Origin: a bacterium
GTDB lineage: Bacteria > Hydrothermota > Tepidihabitantia > Tepidihabitantales > Tepidihabitantaceae
Reading direction: 5' to 3'
Length of the DNA: 37,995 nt
Assembly (NCBI GenBank): GCA_035505375.1
Contig: DATJQV010000084.1
Location: 1-37,995 of the forward strand
Both the position numbers and the translations under genes were made by a program. This document shows positions 21,758 to 30,816 of the stretch, piece by piece; position 1 is the first letter of the stretch; each line of letters starts with the position of its first letter. The notes below the pieces were generated by a model that saw only the letters and a list, made by a program, of their open reading frames with translations, did not search any database and was not told where the DNA came from.

Positions 21758-23794
21758 CTAGCGCTGCGGATTTTCCAGCGGGTGTTCTAGTGGATGCTCC
21801 GGCGGATGTTCCAGCATTTGCTTCATCTTCTCGTACTTCGCCCTGCCCGCCGCGGTGCGGAAGTCGATGCCCTGCGTCTTGCCTTCGCGTACGAGCTGGT
21901 CCATGCAGCCGGCAAGGAAGTCGTCGTCCAGCATTCTTCCGGCCAGCGGGCCGGTCTTGGGTTGCTCGACCGGCATCATCCGGCGTATCGCCTCGGCCGA
22001 CACATCCTTCCGCTCGCCCGTCACCTGCCAGAAGATCTTCGTGCCCGCCTTGCCGCCGATCGTGAACTGGTTACCGACCACCTCCTGCGCCACGTAGACA
22101 TCCGAGCTGCCGACTCCGGTAAGCTGGACACGCGGGTTCCGGTTGAGCGCGTCGAAGTATGCGGGCAGCGTTACGACCGCCCGTCCCGATGCGTCGAGCA
22201 CCGCCTCCCCATCGTACAGGTTCCGCATCTCCGGTCCCTCGATGAAGTAGTGGTTTAGAATCGTACCGGACGGATCCACCGGGTCGTCGATGGTGAAGCT
22301 GCCGCCGGCCTTGGAGATAATGCCGACGCGAGTCTGGTTCGATGCGGTCGTGACCTCGCCGTTGAAGGCGGCGGAATTGCCATGCGCATAGGGCACCTTT
22401 GAGGAGCCGTTGGCAGTGAAAGACTCGGATGCGGCCGATGTATCGTAGTCGCCGCCCGCAACTGTGGCATACACGCCTGACGCGCTGTTGGCATACCCGC
22501 CGCTGACTGTGGCGCCGGCAGACCCCGCGGCGTTTTCGGCCCCGCCGCCTATCGAGGTGTTGACGTCTGTCGCGTGGTTGGACCGCCCGCCGCTTACCGT
22601 GGCGCATGCGTAGGACGCGACGTTGCCGTATCCGCCGACGACTGTCGCGTCGTCGTCCGACGTGGTATTGCTATCACCGCCGCCGATGGAAGACCCTGCA
22701 CCGGCCGCGTAGTTGCCCGAGCCGCCCAACACCGCTGAGTGGATGCCGACCGCAGTGTTGTTCTGTCCACCGCCGACCACGGCATACCCATGGACGGCCG
22801 TGTTGTTTCCACCGCCGCTCACCGTCGAGAACGAACTCTCGGCCGTGTTGTTTCCACCTCCTCCGACCGTCGTGTGGTCGGCAAACGCCCGGTTGGCATA
22901 CCCGCCGCTGACAACTACGTGCGCGTAATCCGAACCGGATACGCCCGTCGTGCAGGCCACACCGAAGTTGACGTGGCTCTGCCGGTAGGTCCCGTAGAGC
23001 ATGTTGCTGGCACCACCCCGGGCGATGCCGAGCCGATGTACTGTGTAGAGCACGCTGTCCGGCGTGCCGCGCACCCACGCGCTGTCACCGCCGCCACCGC
23101 CGATGCTGTCATTCCTTGGCGCCCACGCGCTCCCGTTCCACTTAAGTACCTGATTGGAAGTCGCGCCCATCTGGTTGAGTTTGGGTGCGGTGACCGCAGC
23201 ATCCTTGATGTCCGCCGTGTTCACGGTCGTGTCGCGGATGTCGGCCGAGGTAACCGCGCCGTCGAATATCATCGCACCGGTCACCGAATTCGCCTGGTTG
23301 GTCCGCACGAAGCCAGTCGTGTCCTTCCCCTGCAGCAGGTCGGAGTTGGCCGACTTGCCGGCAAGGTAGCTGTAGGCACTGCCGACCAGCCGCAGGCGCG
23401 GCGACAACTGCGTGCCGCCGGCCACAGCCATGCCGAGATAGAGGTTGCCGGAACTCGGCACGGACTCTATCGGTGCCACCGAACCCAGTAGCGTCGCAAA
23501 CAACCCGCTGCGCGTGCGGACGGTCTGGGTCTCGTTCCAGAACGATGCGCCGCCGGTCGCAACGGTGTAGAGCCGGAATGTAACCTGATAGGTCGTATCA
23601 CTCACCGGCGCGCCCAAGGTGTCGGTCAGCTTGCCTTGGTAGGATAGCATCTGCGGAATCGTTATCGACTCCGTTCCGAGTGTCGTAGCTTGAGACTTGT
23701 AGCTTGTGGCATGCTTCGGCGCTACCGCCGCGCCACCCGCTGCCAAAGCCACAAGGCACAACCCGGCAACGAGCAATAGTGTCATGGTCTTCAT
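21758..23794 (-). CDS. Fibre/adhesin-like secreted protein with GGG-repeat head (678 residues)
   Basis: The protein has a signal peptide (about residues 1-20), then a short heptad-encoded segment. An N-terminal domain at about 45-160 is shared by all three fibre paralogues (LSYQGKLTDTLGAPV, FWNETQTVRTRSGLF, LGSVAPIESVPSSG). A linker with QGKDTTGFVRTNQANSVTG follows. A head of about 14 repeats near V-G-G-G-x-x-N-T-A-x-G-x-x-A-T lies at about 300-460 and resembles YadA/Hep_Hag-type trimeric beta-rolls. The conserved C-terminal domain (LNHYFIEGPEMRNLYDG, YFDALNRNPRVQLTGVG, WQVTGERKDVSAE) ends in tandem HPLE units. It carries no sorting domain. AGGAGG overlaps the upstream stop codon, indicating an operon with 23804-27271. 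Confidence 0.85.
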   Translation of the reverse strand: MKTMTLLLVAGLCLVALAAGGAAVAPKHATSYKSQATTLGTESITIPQMLSYQGKLTDTLGAPVSDTTYQVTFRLYTVATGGASFWNETQTVRTRSGLFATLLGSVAPIESVPSSGNLYLGMAVAGGTQLSPRLRLVGSAYSYLAGKSANSDLLQGKDTTGFVRTNQANSVTGAMIFDGAVTSADIRDTTVNTADIKDAAVTAPKLNQMGATSNQVLKWNGSAWAPRNDSIGGGGGDSAWVRGTPDSVLYTVHRLGIARGGASNMLYGTYRQSHVNFGVACTTGVSGSDYAHVVVSGGYANRAFADHTTVGGGGNNTAESSFSTVSGGGNNTAVHGYAVVGGGQNNTAVGIHSAVLGGSGNYAAGAGSSIGGGDSNTTSDDDATVVGGYGNVASYACATVSGGRSNHATDVNTSIGGGAENAAGSAGATVSGGYANSASGVYATVAGGDYDTSAASESFTANGSSKVPYAHGNSAAFNGEVTTASNQTRVGIISKAGGSFTIDDPVDPSGTILNHYFIEGPEMRNLYDGEAVLDASGRAVVTLPAYFDALNRNPRVQLTGVGSSDVYVAQEVVGNQFTIGGKAGTKIFWQVTGERKDVSAEAIRRMMPVEQPKTGPLAGRMLDDDFLAGCMDQLVREGKTQGIDFRTAAGRAKYEKMKQMLEHPPEHPLEHPLENPQR
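23686..23719 (-). repeat. AGCTTGT-type heptad translated behind the signal peptide
   Basis: TAGCTTG, AGACTTG, TAGCTTG, TGGCATG in 7-bp steps encode HATSYKSQATT on the minus strand. The position is the same relative to the signal peptide as in the two other fibre genes (27144-27199, 30583-30645). Confidence 0.65.
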
Positions 23795-23803
23795 CTGGTC
23801 CTC

Positions 23804-26800
23804 CTAGTGCTGCGGATGTTCTAGCTGCTGCTTCATCTTCTCGTACTTCGCCCTGCCTGCGGCGGTGCGGAAATCGATGCCCTGCGCCTTGCCTTCACGC
23901 ACGAGCTGGTCCATGCAGCCGGCAAGGAAGTCGTCGTCGAGCATCCGTCCGGCCAACTGACCGGTCTTGGGTTGCTCGACCGGCATCATCCGTCGTGTCG
24001 CTTCGGCCGACACGTCCTTCCGCTCGCCGGTCACCTGCCAGAATACCTTGATGCCAGCCCTGCCGCCAATAGTGAACCGGTTGCCGGACACCTCCTGCGC
24101 CACGTACACATCCGAGCTGCCCACGCCGGTAAGCTGGACCATCGGGTTGCGGTTGAGCGCATCGAAGTAGTCGGGCAGGGTGACGTCGGCGCGGCCGCTG
24201 GCATTGAGGACGACGCTGCCGCGGTAGATGTTGAGCATCTCCGGCCCTTCGATGAAGTAGTGGTTGAGTATCTTGCCCTGCGGGTCGAGCGGGTGGTCAA
24301 TTGTGAACGAGCCGGACGCCTTGGACAGCACGCCGACGCGAGTCTGGTTCGAGGCCGTCGCGTACTGGCCGTTGAACGCGGCAGAGTTGGTGTAGCTGGA
24401 AGGTACGACCGATTGACTGCCGACGGCAAAGCTGTAGTCGGCGGCGGCGATGTTGTAGTAGCCGCCGCCCACGGTGGCGTGTTCGCCGCTGGCGGTGTTG
24501 GAGTAGCCACCGCCCACGGTGGCGTACCAGGCGCTGGCGGAGTTGGATTGGCCGCCGCCCACGGTGGCGTACAAGGCGCTGGCGGAGTCGTGGTCGCCGC
24601 CGCCCACGGTGGCGACGCCGCCGCTGGCGATGTTGTGGATGCCGCCGCCCACGGTGGCGTAGTTGCCGCTCACGGTGTTGTGGAGGCCGCCGCCCGCGGT
24701 GGCGTAGCCGCCGCTGGCCGTGTCATTGGAGCCGCCGTCAGCCGTCGCGTATTGTCCGCTGGCGAGGTTCTGGAGGCCACCGCCCACCGTCGCGTATTGT
24801 CCGCTGGCGGTGTTATTGTAGCCGCCACCCACCGTCGCGCAGGATTCGTTGCTGGCGGTGTTGTACACGCCGCCGCCCACCGTCGTGTAACTGCCGCTGG
24901 CGGAGTTGTCGAAGCCGCCGCCGACCACGGCAGAAAGGCCGCCGGCGGTGTTTTCAACGCCTCCGCCCAACGTCGCGTAACTGCCGCTGGCGGTGTCGCC
25001 GTATCCGCCGCCGACTGTTGCGTACATCGCCTCGGCTCTATCAGTGTAGCCGCCGCCGACCGTCGCGTATTGTCCGCTGGCGGTATTCTGGTAGCCTCCG
25101 CCGACGAACGACCACTTGCCGATGGCTTTGTTGTATCCGCCGCCCGCGACCGCCGCGCCGCTATCGCCCGCCGCGTCGCCGGCATGGTTCTGCAGACCAG
25201 CGAGCACCCCGCCGTAGTGCGCCTGCGCGGTGTCTCCCAGCCCGCCGGCAACCGTGGCATAGTTGCCGCCGGCGGTGTTGTCGTAGCCGCCGGCCACGGT
25301 GCAGTAGGAGTAGTTCTGGCTAGCCGCCCCGGTGGCGCTGGCAGTGCCGAGGTTCACGTGGGTGTACCGATTGGTGCCAATCAGCGTGTCGCCGGCTCCG
25401 CCTCGGGCAAGGCCGAGGTTGTGGACGGTCCACAGTATGCTGTCATTCGGCGAAGCCCGGCGCACCCAGGCGTTGTCGCTGGCCCCCGCGCTGTCGTTGC
25501 GCGGGGCCCAAGCAGTGCCGGTCCACTTGATGACCTGTCCGGTGGCGGCGCCGGCATGAGCCAGCTTGGCCATCGTGACGTTTGTATCGGCAATCTTGGC
25601 TGTCGTCACTGCACTCGTGGCAATTGTCGGATTGGGATAGGTTCCCGTCAGGTCACCGCCCGCACTGCCGCCCGGCGGCACGCCGCTGATGGTGACGTTG
25701 CTCGCATTCGTCAGTCTGCCCTTGGCATTGACCGTGAACTGACCGACCTCGGTCGCGCTGCCGTATGTCCCGGCCGTGACGCCGGAGTTGTTCAGCGTTG
25801 GGTTCGGGTACGTGCCGGTCAGGACACCACCCGCACTGTCGCCCACGTTGATGAACCGATTATCGCCCCAGGTCGTGTCGAAGCCGACAGTGCCTGAGTC
25901 GGTTATAGGATTCGGCGAGCAGACCACGCCGGTGGTCTGGACTACCTTCCTCATAGCCGCGCTGCCCATACTGTCATTCCTCGGTGCCCAGGCACTGCCA
26001 GTCCATTTCATCACCTGCCCGCTCGCCGCGCCCATCTGGCCGAGGTCGGCCGCCGCGATGGTGCCGTCGAGTATCTTGGCTGAGGTCACAGCACCCGTGG
26101 CGATGGTGGGGTTGGGGTACGTTCCAGTCAGGTCGCCGCCGGCAGCACCGCCCGGCGGCACGCCGGTAATGGTCACGTTAGCCGCGCCGGTCACCTGGCC
26201 TTTGTTGTTGACCGTGACCTGGGAAACCTGTGTTGCGCTGCCGTACGTACCGGCTGTGACGCCGGTGGTCGCAAGGTCAGCCGCCGCTATCGTGGCGTCG
26301 AGTATCTTCGCGGATGTAACCGTGCCCGTGGCAATCGTCGGGTTGGGATAGGTACCGGTCAAGTCCCCACCCGCTGTCTGCGCTTCGTTCACGTATCTCG
26401 TGTCTCCCCAGGTCGAGTCAAACCTCACCGTGCCCGAGTCGGTAATCGGGTTCGGTGAGCAGACTACACCCGTGGCCTGCACCACCTTCCGCACTGTTCC
26501 GCTGCCGCCGCCGCTGCCCGCGCTGTCGTTGGCCGGCGACCAGTTCGAGCCGTTCCATTTGATGACCTGCCCGGTCGCCGCACCGGTGCGCGCAAGCTTG
26601 GCCATCGTCACGGCCGTATCCTTCAGTTTGCCCGTGGTTATAGTCGTGTCCCGGATGTCGGCCGAGATCACCGTGCCATCGACTATCATCTCACCGGTAA
26701 CCGAATTCGCCTGGTTGGTCCGCACGAAGCCCGTGGTGTCTTTGCCCTGCAGTGTCTTGGCGTTCGAGAGGGCGGTCGTGTCCTTGCCCTGCAATAGGTC

Positions 26801-27271
26801 CGCGCTGGCCGCCCGCCCGGACAGGTACGCGAATGCCGCGCTGCCAATCCGGATGCGCGGCGTCAGTTCCGCCCCGCCCGACACCGTCATCGCCAGATAG
26901 GCCGTACCGGCACTGGGCACTGAATCTAGCGGTGTCACTGACCCGAGCAGGACACTGAAGAGTCCGCTCTTGGTCGTCACGGTCTGGCTCTCGGACCAGA
27001 ACGGCGAGCCGCTCGTCGGTATCGTGTATAACAGGAACATGATCGGGTAGTTCCCGTTGGCTACCGGCGCGCCCAGCGTGTCGGTCAACTTGCCCTGGTA
27101 GGAAAGCACCGGCGGAATCGTTATCGACTCCGTCCCGACCGTCGTTGCTCGGGGCTTGGGGCCTATGGTTTGCGGCTTGACGCCTGCGGCTGCCCGCGGT
27201 GGAACCACCGCGTCGCTGGCCGCGAAAGCAATAACGCTGGCGACTGCCAGTAGTAGTAGCGTGACTCGCAT
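23804..27271 (-). CDS. Large fibre/adhesin-like secreted protein (1155 residues)
   Basis: ATG 27271 follows GGAGG; an upstream open extension is not needed. After the signal peptide (VTLLLLAVASVIAFA) and a heptad-encoded stretch comes the shared N-terminal domain (LSYQGKLTDTLGAPV, GLFSVLLGSVTPLDS, LTPRIRIGSAAFAY). Next is a shaft of tail-fibre-like repeats: GGDLTGTYPNPTIA or a close variant occurs four times, alternating with VTAGTYGSATQVSQVTV and SGQVMKWTGSAWAPRND. A head of about 20 tandem repeats of 14-16 residues (near GGGYNNTASGQYATV) follows. The C-terminal domain closely matches that of the 678-residue paralogue and ends MKQQLEHPQH. Such proteins probably form trimeric surface fibres; this is inferred from repeat style. 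It heads an operon with 21758-23794 and 21213-21749. Confidence 0.85.
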   Translation of the reverse strand: MRVTLLLLAVASVIAFAASDAVVPPRAAAGVKPQTIGPKPRATTVGTESITIPPVLSYQGKLTDTLGAPVANGNYPIMFLLYTIPTSGSPFWSESQTVTTKSGLFSVLLGSVTPLDSVPSAGTAYLAMTVSGGAELTPRIRIGSAAFAYLSGRAASADLLQGKDTTALSNAKTLQGKDTTGFVRTNQANSVTGEMIVDGTVISADIRDTTITTGKLKDTAVTMAKLARTGAATGQVIKWNGSNWSPANDSAGSGGGSGTVRKVVQATGVVCSPNPITDSGTVRFDSTWGDTRYVNEAQTAGGDLTGTYPNPTIATGTVTSAKILDATIAAADLATTGVTAGTYGSATQVSQVTVNNKGQVTGAANVTITGVPPGGAAGGDLTGTYPNPTIATGAVTSAKILDGTIAAADLGQMGAASGQVMKWTGSAWAPRNDSMGSAAMRKVVQTTGVVCSPNPITDSGTVGFDTTWGDNRFINVGDSAGGVLTGTYPNPTLNNSGVTAGTYGSATEVGQFTVNAKGRLTNASNVTISGVPPGGSAGGDLTGTYPNPTIATSAVTTAKIADTNVTMAKLAHAGAATGQVIKWTGTAWAPRNDSAGASDNAWVRRASPNDSILWTVHNLGLARGGAGDTLIGTNRYTHVNLGTASATGAASQNYSYCTVAGGYDNTAGGNYATVAGGLGDTAQAHYGGVLAGLQNHAGDAAGDSGAAVAGGGYNKAIGKWSFVGGGYQNTASGQYATVGGGYTDRAEAMYATVGGGYGDTASGSYATLGGGVENTAGGLSAVVGGGFDNSASGSYTTVGGGVYNTASNESCATVGGGYNNTASGQYATVGGGLQNLASGQYATADGGSNDTASGGYATAGGGLHNTVSGNYATVGGGIHNIASGGVATVGGGDHDSASALYATVGGGQSNSASAWYATVGGGYSNTASGEHATVGGGYYNIAAADYSFAVGSQSVVPSSYTNSAAFNGQYATASNQTRVGVLSKASGSFTIDHPLDPQGKILNHYFIEGPEMLNIYRGSVVLNASGRADVTLPDYFDALNRNPMVQLTGVGSSDVYVAQEVSGNRFTIGGRAGIKVFWQVTGERKDVSAEATRRMMPVEQPKTGQLAGRMLDDDFLAGCMDQLVREGKAQGIDFRTAAGRAKYEKMKQQLEHPQH
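24450..25290 (-). repeat. Tandem repeat region coding for the fibre head
   Basis: About 20 units of roughly 45 bp follow each other with high similarity; on the plus strand the recurring core is near CCGCCGCCCACGGTGGCGT. The uniform third positions indicate recent expansion or homogenisation, so the copy number may vary between strains. Confidence 0.75.
27144..27199 (-). repeat. GGCTTGN-type heptad translated behind the signal peptide
   Basis: GCTCGGG, GCTTGGG, GCCTATG, GTTTGCG, GCTTGAC, GCCTGCG continue in exact 7-bp steps. On the minus strand they encode the GVKPQTIGPKPRATT segment between signal peptide and first folded domain. Confidence 0.65.
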
Positions 27272-27357
27272 CGGACCTCCTGTTTCTAGGACCTCTCCGG
27301 TCTGGTGGCGACGAAAAGCAGAAAGGCGCGGGACGCGCCATGATCCCGCATGCTCTA

Positions 27358-27385
27358 GTAATAACGCAGACAGTCCATGTGTCAA
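27358..27385 (-). promoter_or_regulatory. Promoter of the 27271-21213 operon
   Basis: TTGACA (27385-27380) is perfect. After 16 bp comes TATTAC (27363-27358). The ATG lies 86 bp downstream and has a strong ribosome site. Confidence 0.6.
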
Positions 27386-27431
27386 GTTGTGTGAGTCGAC
27401 CATTCGCTCCAAGTGACGGACGAAATGCAGA

Positions 27432-27449
27432 GGCGGGCTTTCGCCCGCC
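27432..27449 (-). terminator. Terminator of the small sorting-domain gene at 27474
   Basis: GGCGGGC (27432-27438) and GCCCGCC (27443-27449) form a 7-bp stem with a TTTC loop, 25 bp past the stop codon. Heptads CTGTATG, CTGTTTA and CTGACTA (27456-27476) fill the gap and supply the stop codon. It separates the two fibre transcription units. Confidence 0.6.
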
Positions 27450-27473
27450 TCCGCCCTGTATGCTGTTTACTGA

Positions 27474-28022
27474 CTACTTCTGAAGCACCACCTTCTCCGT
27501 CGCACGATAACTGCCGGCGGTGAGCCGGACGAAGTAGATGCCGTTGGCAAGGCTCCGGCCACGGTCGTCGGTGCCGCTCCACATCACGCTGTACGCTCCG
27601 CGCTTCATGCTCGATGCACATAGCGTTCGCACCACGCGGCCGGTCAGGTCATGCACCTGCAACAGCGTCTGGCGTTGAGCGTCAAGCGTATAGTGGATAG
27701 TGACGCTGCGGACAGCGGGAGTCGGGAATGGGGAGTAGAGATGCGTCTTTAACGGTCCCTGGCCCGGCGAGTACGCCTGCTCGCGCACTCCGGTCGCGAG
27801 CTCGGGCTGCCAGTACCCGATGAGCGCCCAGTAACTGGAACCGGTCAGTTGCCCGGCTGCAGTCTGACCTACAGTGGAGCCGCACTTGTAGCTCGTCCCG
27901 GCCATGTCCCCGCCGCCGATGCCGTTCACGCACCAGTCGCACTTGTATGTCTGGGCAAGGGACAGCGACAAACCACCAAGGATGCAAAGAATGCCAAGTG
28001 CCAGACCGACTGTCTTGTTCAT
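27474..28022 (-). CDS. Small secreted sorting-domain protein, paralogue A
   Basis: The 182-residue product has a signal peptide (about residues 1-23) and a mature start QTYKCDWCVNGIGGGDMAG with a C-x-x-C pair, then SYKCGSTVGQTAAGQ and SYWALIGYWQPE. The Por/T9SS-like sorting domain (VTIHYTLDAQRQ, VHDLTGRVVRTLCASS, WSGTDDRGRSLANG) is nearly identical to that of 21213-21749. GAGGAG precedes the ATG and the gene starts 28 bp after the 890-residue fibre gene, so they form one operon. In both units of this cluster the small protein is the last gene behind fibre genes, which supports a joint role. Confidence 0.85.
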   Translation of the reverse strand: MNKTVGLALGILCILGGLSLSLAQTYKCDWCVNGIGGGDMAGTSYKCGSTVGQTAAGQLTGSSYWALIGYWQPELATGVREQAYSPGQGPLKTHLYSPFPTPAVRSVTIHYTLDAQRQTLLQVHDLTGRVVRTLCASSMKRGAYSVMWSGTDDRGRSLANGIYFVRLTAGSYRATEKVVLQK

Positions 28023-28049
28023 GGTCGTCTCCTCGTTAGCAGGCCTCGG

Positions 28050-30722
28050 CTACTTCCGGCCCGGCACCGGCTGGGGCGGCTGAGTCGCAGTCGCGCTGTG
28101 GACCTCCGCCGGTCGTGGCTGAGTCACAGTCGCAGTCGCAGTCTTGCCTTCCACAGTGGCTGGTTTCTCGCCCGCTACGGTCGGCTGCGGCCCGGGCGCT
28201 TCCGGCAGACGCACGTTCTCGTTTCCCTTCCACTTGGCCAGCACGCGCCATGAGAAATGGGCATTGCTCGTCCCGCCCTGCAGTTCGCGCACCTCGAACC
28301 CAGTCAGGTCCTTGTGCACATAGACGCCTTTGCAGTCGTCCTCAAGCTGGACAAAGACCTTGAGCGGGTGCTCGGCGTTCACCGTGACGCAGTCGGAGAA
28401 GAGCTTCTCCAAGTTGACGCGGCATTGACCGTTGGCCAGTTGCCCTTCGCCGCAGTCCTCGAAGTAGGCCTCGGGCATCTCGGGTGCGAACAGCGTCTTC
28501 TTGCCCTCGCGCGTGCCCATTATCGTGCTGACCGTGCCGCCGCCGACGATCTTGTAGTTGGTGCCGTTGTAGTAAGCGACGTACGCGTAGGAGCCATAGG
28601 CGTTCGAGAAGTAGCCACCACACCCACCTGACCCGGTGTTGGTCGCGTGGCCGTACACACCGAAGTTGGTCCCGGTACCCGCGACTCCGCTGCCGCCGCT
28701 GAGGGTGGAATTGGTGGCGTTGTTGCCGACGCCCGCCATCCCCGTGCCGTTCGCGTTGGTGTTGATGCCGTATGAGCCGAGCCCGCTACCGCTGGCGACT
28801 TCTCCGTAGAGTCCGTAGACGGCACCGCTCGTGTTCGTGGCCGTGCCGTACCCTCCGCAAGTCGTGCCAGCGAAGGCGCCGCCGCTGCCATCGGTGTAGG
28901 TGTAGAGCCCTGTGTTGTCGTTGCCGTTGCCAACTATCCCGGTGCCGGTGGCCCCGCGGGCCAGAACGTAGGCGCCGACACCCTGCCCATTGAAGGCACT
29001 GCCGCAACCGCTCGAGGGGATGGTCATGGAGGTTCCGCCCCCAACCGCCATGATGCCGACGCCGTTGGCGTGAGGGTTGACGGCGCGCACGGGGAAGTGC
29101 CACGTGGTACCGGCGATGCTGTCCGTCGTATAGACGCCGTCGGTCTTGGTTCCGCCAACGGCACGGACGGCAGGATAGAGGGATGTATCACTCGACCCAT
29201 AGACGCCGCTCGCGTACGTACCGCCATCACCGTAGATGGCATGGGAGCCGGCCGTAGTCGCCACGCCGTGGCACTGGCCATTGACCGCGACGTCCCCGTT
29301 GAAGTACCCGGCGTAGTTTGCACTGCCGCCGCTGGCGGTTCCGAAGATGCCGTAGTTGGTGCCGGTCCCGGCCGCGCTGCCGCACACGCCGTACTTCATG
29401 CCGCTCCCGGTCGCGTAGCCGTTCACGGCGCAGTTTGTGCCGCTCCCGCCTTCGACGTCGCCGTTGACGCCTAAGTAGCTGCTGCTGCCGGTCGGCGTGA
29501 CAACGCCTTCAACGCCTTTGAACCCTCCAACTCCTTTGACGCCGACGCCCCAGTAATCGGTCACGGCGTGAGTGCCGATGAGACCCGGCGCGTCGTTGGT
29601 CGTCTGGGTGTTGGTGACGCTGAAGGTATTTGATGAGGTGGCGACGCTGCCGCTGTAGGGCAGGTGAATGGTCGGGTTCGGGTACGTCCCGGTCAGGTCG
29701 CCGCCGGCAGCGCCGCTTGGCGGCACGCCGCTGATGACCACGCTGCTCGCGCTTGTGACTCGTCCTTTGGCGTCCACCGTGACCTTACCTACGTGCGACG
29801 AGTCGCCGTAGGTCCCGGCGGTGACGCCCGAGGCGACAAGCGTTGGGCTGGGATAAGTCCCGGTCAGGTCGCCGCCCGCTGCCTGCGCTTCGTTCACGTA
29901 GCGCGCATCACCCCAGGTGGAGTCATACCTCACTGTGCCGGAGTCGGTTATCGGGTTCGGTGAGCAGACTACACCCGTGGCCTGCACCACCTTCCTCACT
30001 GTTCCGCTGCCGCCGCCGCTGCCTACGCTGTCATTGCGCGGCGCCCAGGCACTACCGGTCCATTTCATCACCTGTCCCGTGGATGCTCCCATCTGCCCGA
30101 GGTCGGCCGCCGCAATCGTGCCGTCCACTATCATGGCTGATGTGACGGAGTTCGCCTGTCCGGTCCGCACAAACCCGGTCGTGTCCTTACCCTGAAGTGT
30201 CTTGGCGCTCCAGAGGGCGGTCGTATCTTTACCCTGCAATAGATCCGCGCTGGCCGCCCGGCCGGACAGGTACGCGAACGCCGCGCTGCCAATCCGGATG
30301 CGCGGGGTCAGTTCCGCCCCGCCTGACACCGTCATCGCCAGATAGGCCGTGCCGGCACTCGGCACTGAATCTAGCGGCGTCACTGACCCGAGCAGTACGC
30401 TGAAGAGCCCGCTCTTAGTCGTCACGGTCTGGCTCTCGCTCCAGAACGACGAACCACCCGAGGGCACGGTGTACAACAGGAACATGACCGGGTAATTGCC
30501 GTTGGGCACCGGCGTACCCAGCGTGTCGGTCAGCTTGCCCTGGTACGACAGCACCGGCGGAATGGTGATCGCCTCGACTCCGGAGCTTGGTGCTTGGAGC
30601 TTGAGGCCTGGGGCTTGCGGTTTGATGCTTGCGGCCTGCTTGGGCGCTACCGCCGCGCCGCTTGCGGCCCATGCGCATAGACACAGGGTCGCAATGGTGA
30701 GTACTACGGTCCTGGCATTCAC
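28050..30722 (-). CDS. Fibre/adhesin-like secreted protein with distinct head (890 residues)
   Basis: GTG 30722 lies behind AAGGAGG. The signal peptide, heptad-encoded segment and N-terminal domain closely match those of the 1155-residue paralogue (GLFSVLLGSVTPLDS, LTPRIRIGSAAFAY). Two GGDLTGTYP shaft repeats follow. The head differs: roughly 370-740 is built from Gly/Thr/Asn-rich repeats such as YGVCGSAAGTGTNYGIFG and GVAGTGTNFGVYGHAT. The C-terminal domain also differs (LFAPEMPEAYFEDCGEGQL, HPLKVFVQLEDDCKGVYV, FEVRELQGGTSNAHFSW) and ends in a Pro/Thr-rich tail. One shared N-terminal module is thus joined to two alternative head and tail types. It has no sorting domain. It heads a two-gene operon with 27474-28022. 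Confidence 0.85.
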   Translation of the reverse strand: MNARTVVLTIATLCLCAWAASGAAVAPKQAASIKPQAPGLKLQAPSSGVEAITIPPVLSYQGKLTDTLGTPVPNGNYPVMFLLYTVPSGGSSFWSESQTVTTKSGLFSVLLGSVTPLDSVPSAGTAYLAMTVSGGAELTPRIRIGSAAFAYLSGRAASADLLQGKDTTALWSAKTLQGKDTTGFVRTGQANSVTSAMIVDGTIAAADLGQMGASTGQVMKWTGSAWAPRNDSVGSGGGSGTVRKVVQATGVVCSPNPITDSGTVRYDSTWGDARYVNEAQAAGGDLTGTYPSPTLVASGVTAGTYGDSSHVGKVTVDAKGRVTSASSVVISGVPPSGAAGGDLTGTYPNPTIHLPYSGSVATSSNTFSVTNTQTTNDAPGLIGTHAVTDYWGVGVKGVGGFKGVEGVVTPTGSSSYLGVNGDVEGGSGTNCAVNGYATGSGMKYGVCGSAAGTGTNYGIFGTASGGSANYAGYFNGDVAVNGQCHGVATTAGSHAIYGDGGTYASGVYGSSDTSLYPAVRAVGGTKTDGVYTTDSIAGTTWHFPVRAVNPHANGVGIMAVGGGTSMTIPSSGCGSAFNGQGVGAYVLARGATGTGIVGNGNDNTGLYTYTDGSGGAFAGTTCGGYGTATNTSGAVYGLYGEVASGSGLGSYGINTNANGTGMAGVGNNATNSTLSGGSGVAGTGTNFGVYGHATNTGSGGCGGYFSNAYGSYAYVAYYNGTNYKIVGGGTVSTIMGTREGKKTLFAPEMPEAYFEDCGEGQLANGQCRVNLEKLFSDCVTVNAEHPLKVFVQLEDDCKGVYVHKDLTGFEVRELQGGTSNAHFSWRVLAKWKGNENVRLPEAPGPQPTVAGEKPATVEGKTATATVTQPRPAEVHSATATQPPQPVPGRK
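30583..30645 (-). repeat. AGCTTGG-type heptad translated behind the signal peptide
   Basis: Nine exact 7-bp steps (GAGCTTG, GTGCTTG, GAGCTTG, AGGCCTG, GGGCTTG, CGGTTTG, ATGCTTG, CGGCCTG and one more) make this the cleanest heptad run. On the minus strand it encodes SIKPQAPGLKLQAPSSG, so seven residues repeat per three units. Confidence 0.75.
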
Positions 30723-30816
30723 TTTTCCTCCTTGCTGGACATCACAGTCCGGCTGGGGTCGGCGTTACCTGATTCGAGCCCTGTCGGCGGGCGTCTCTTG
30801 CACCCGCTGGCACTAC

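Noticed and set aside
24450-25290. CRISPR-like regular repeats
   Set aside because: The units are contiguous, lie in frame in a protein gene and have no unique spacers; no cas gene is nearby.
23972-25897. 641-codon open frame on the plus strand
   Set aside because: It is antisense to the repetitive fibre gene. The high GC and tandem repeats keep the opposite frame open; its composition is monotonous Ala/Gly/Val and it has no ribosome site.
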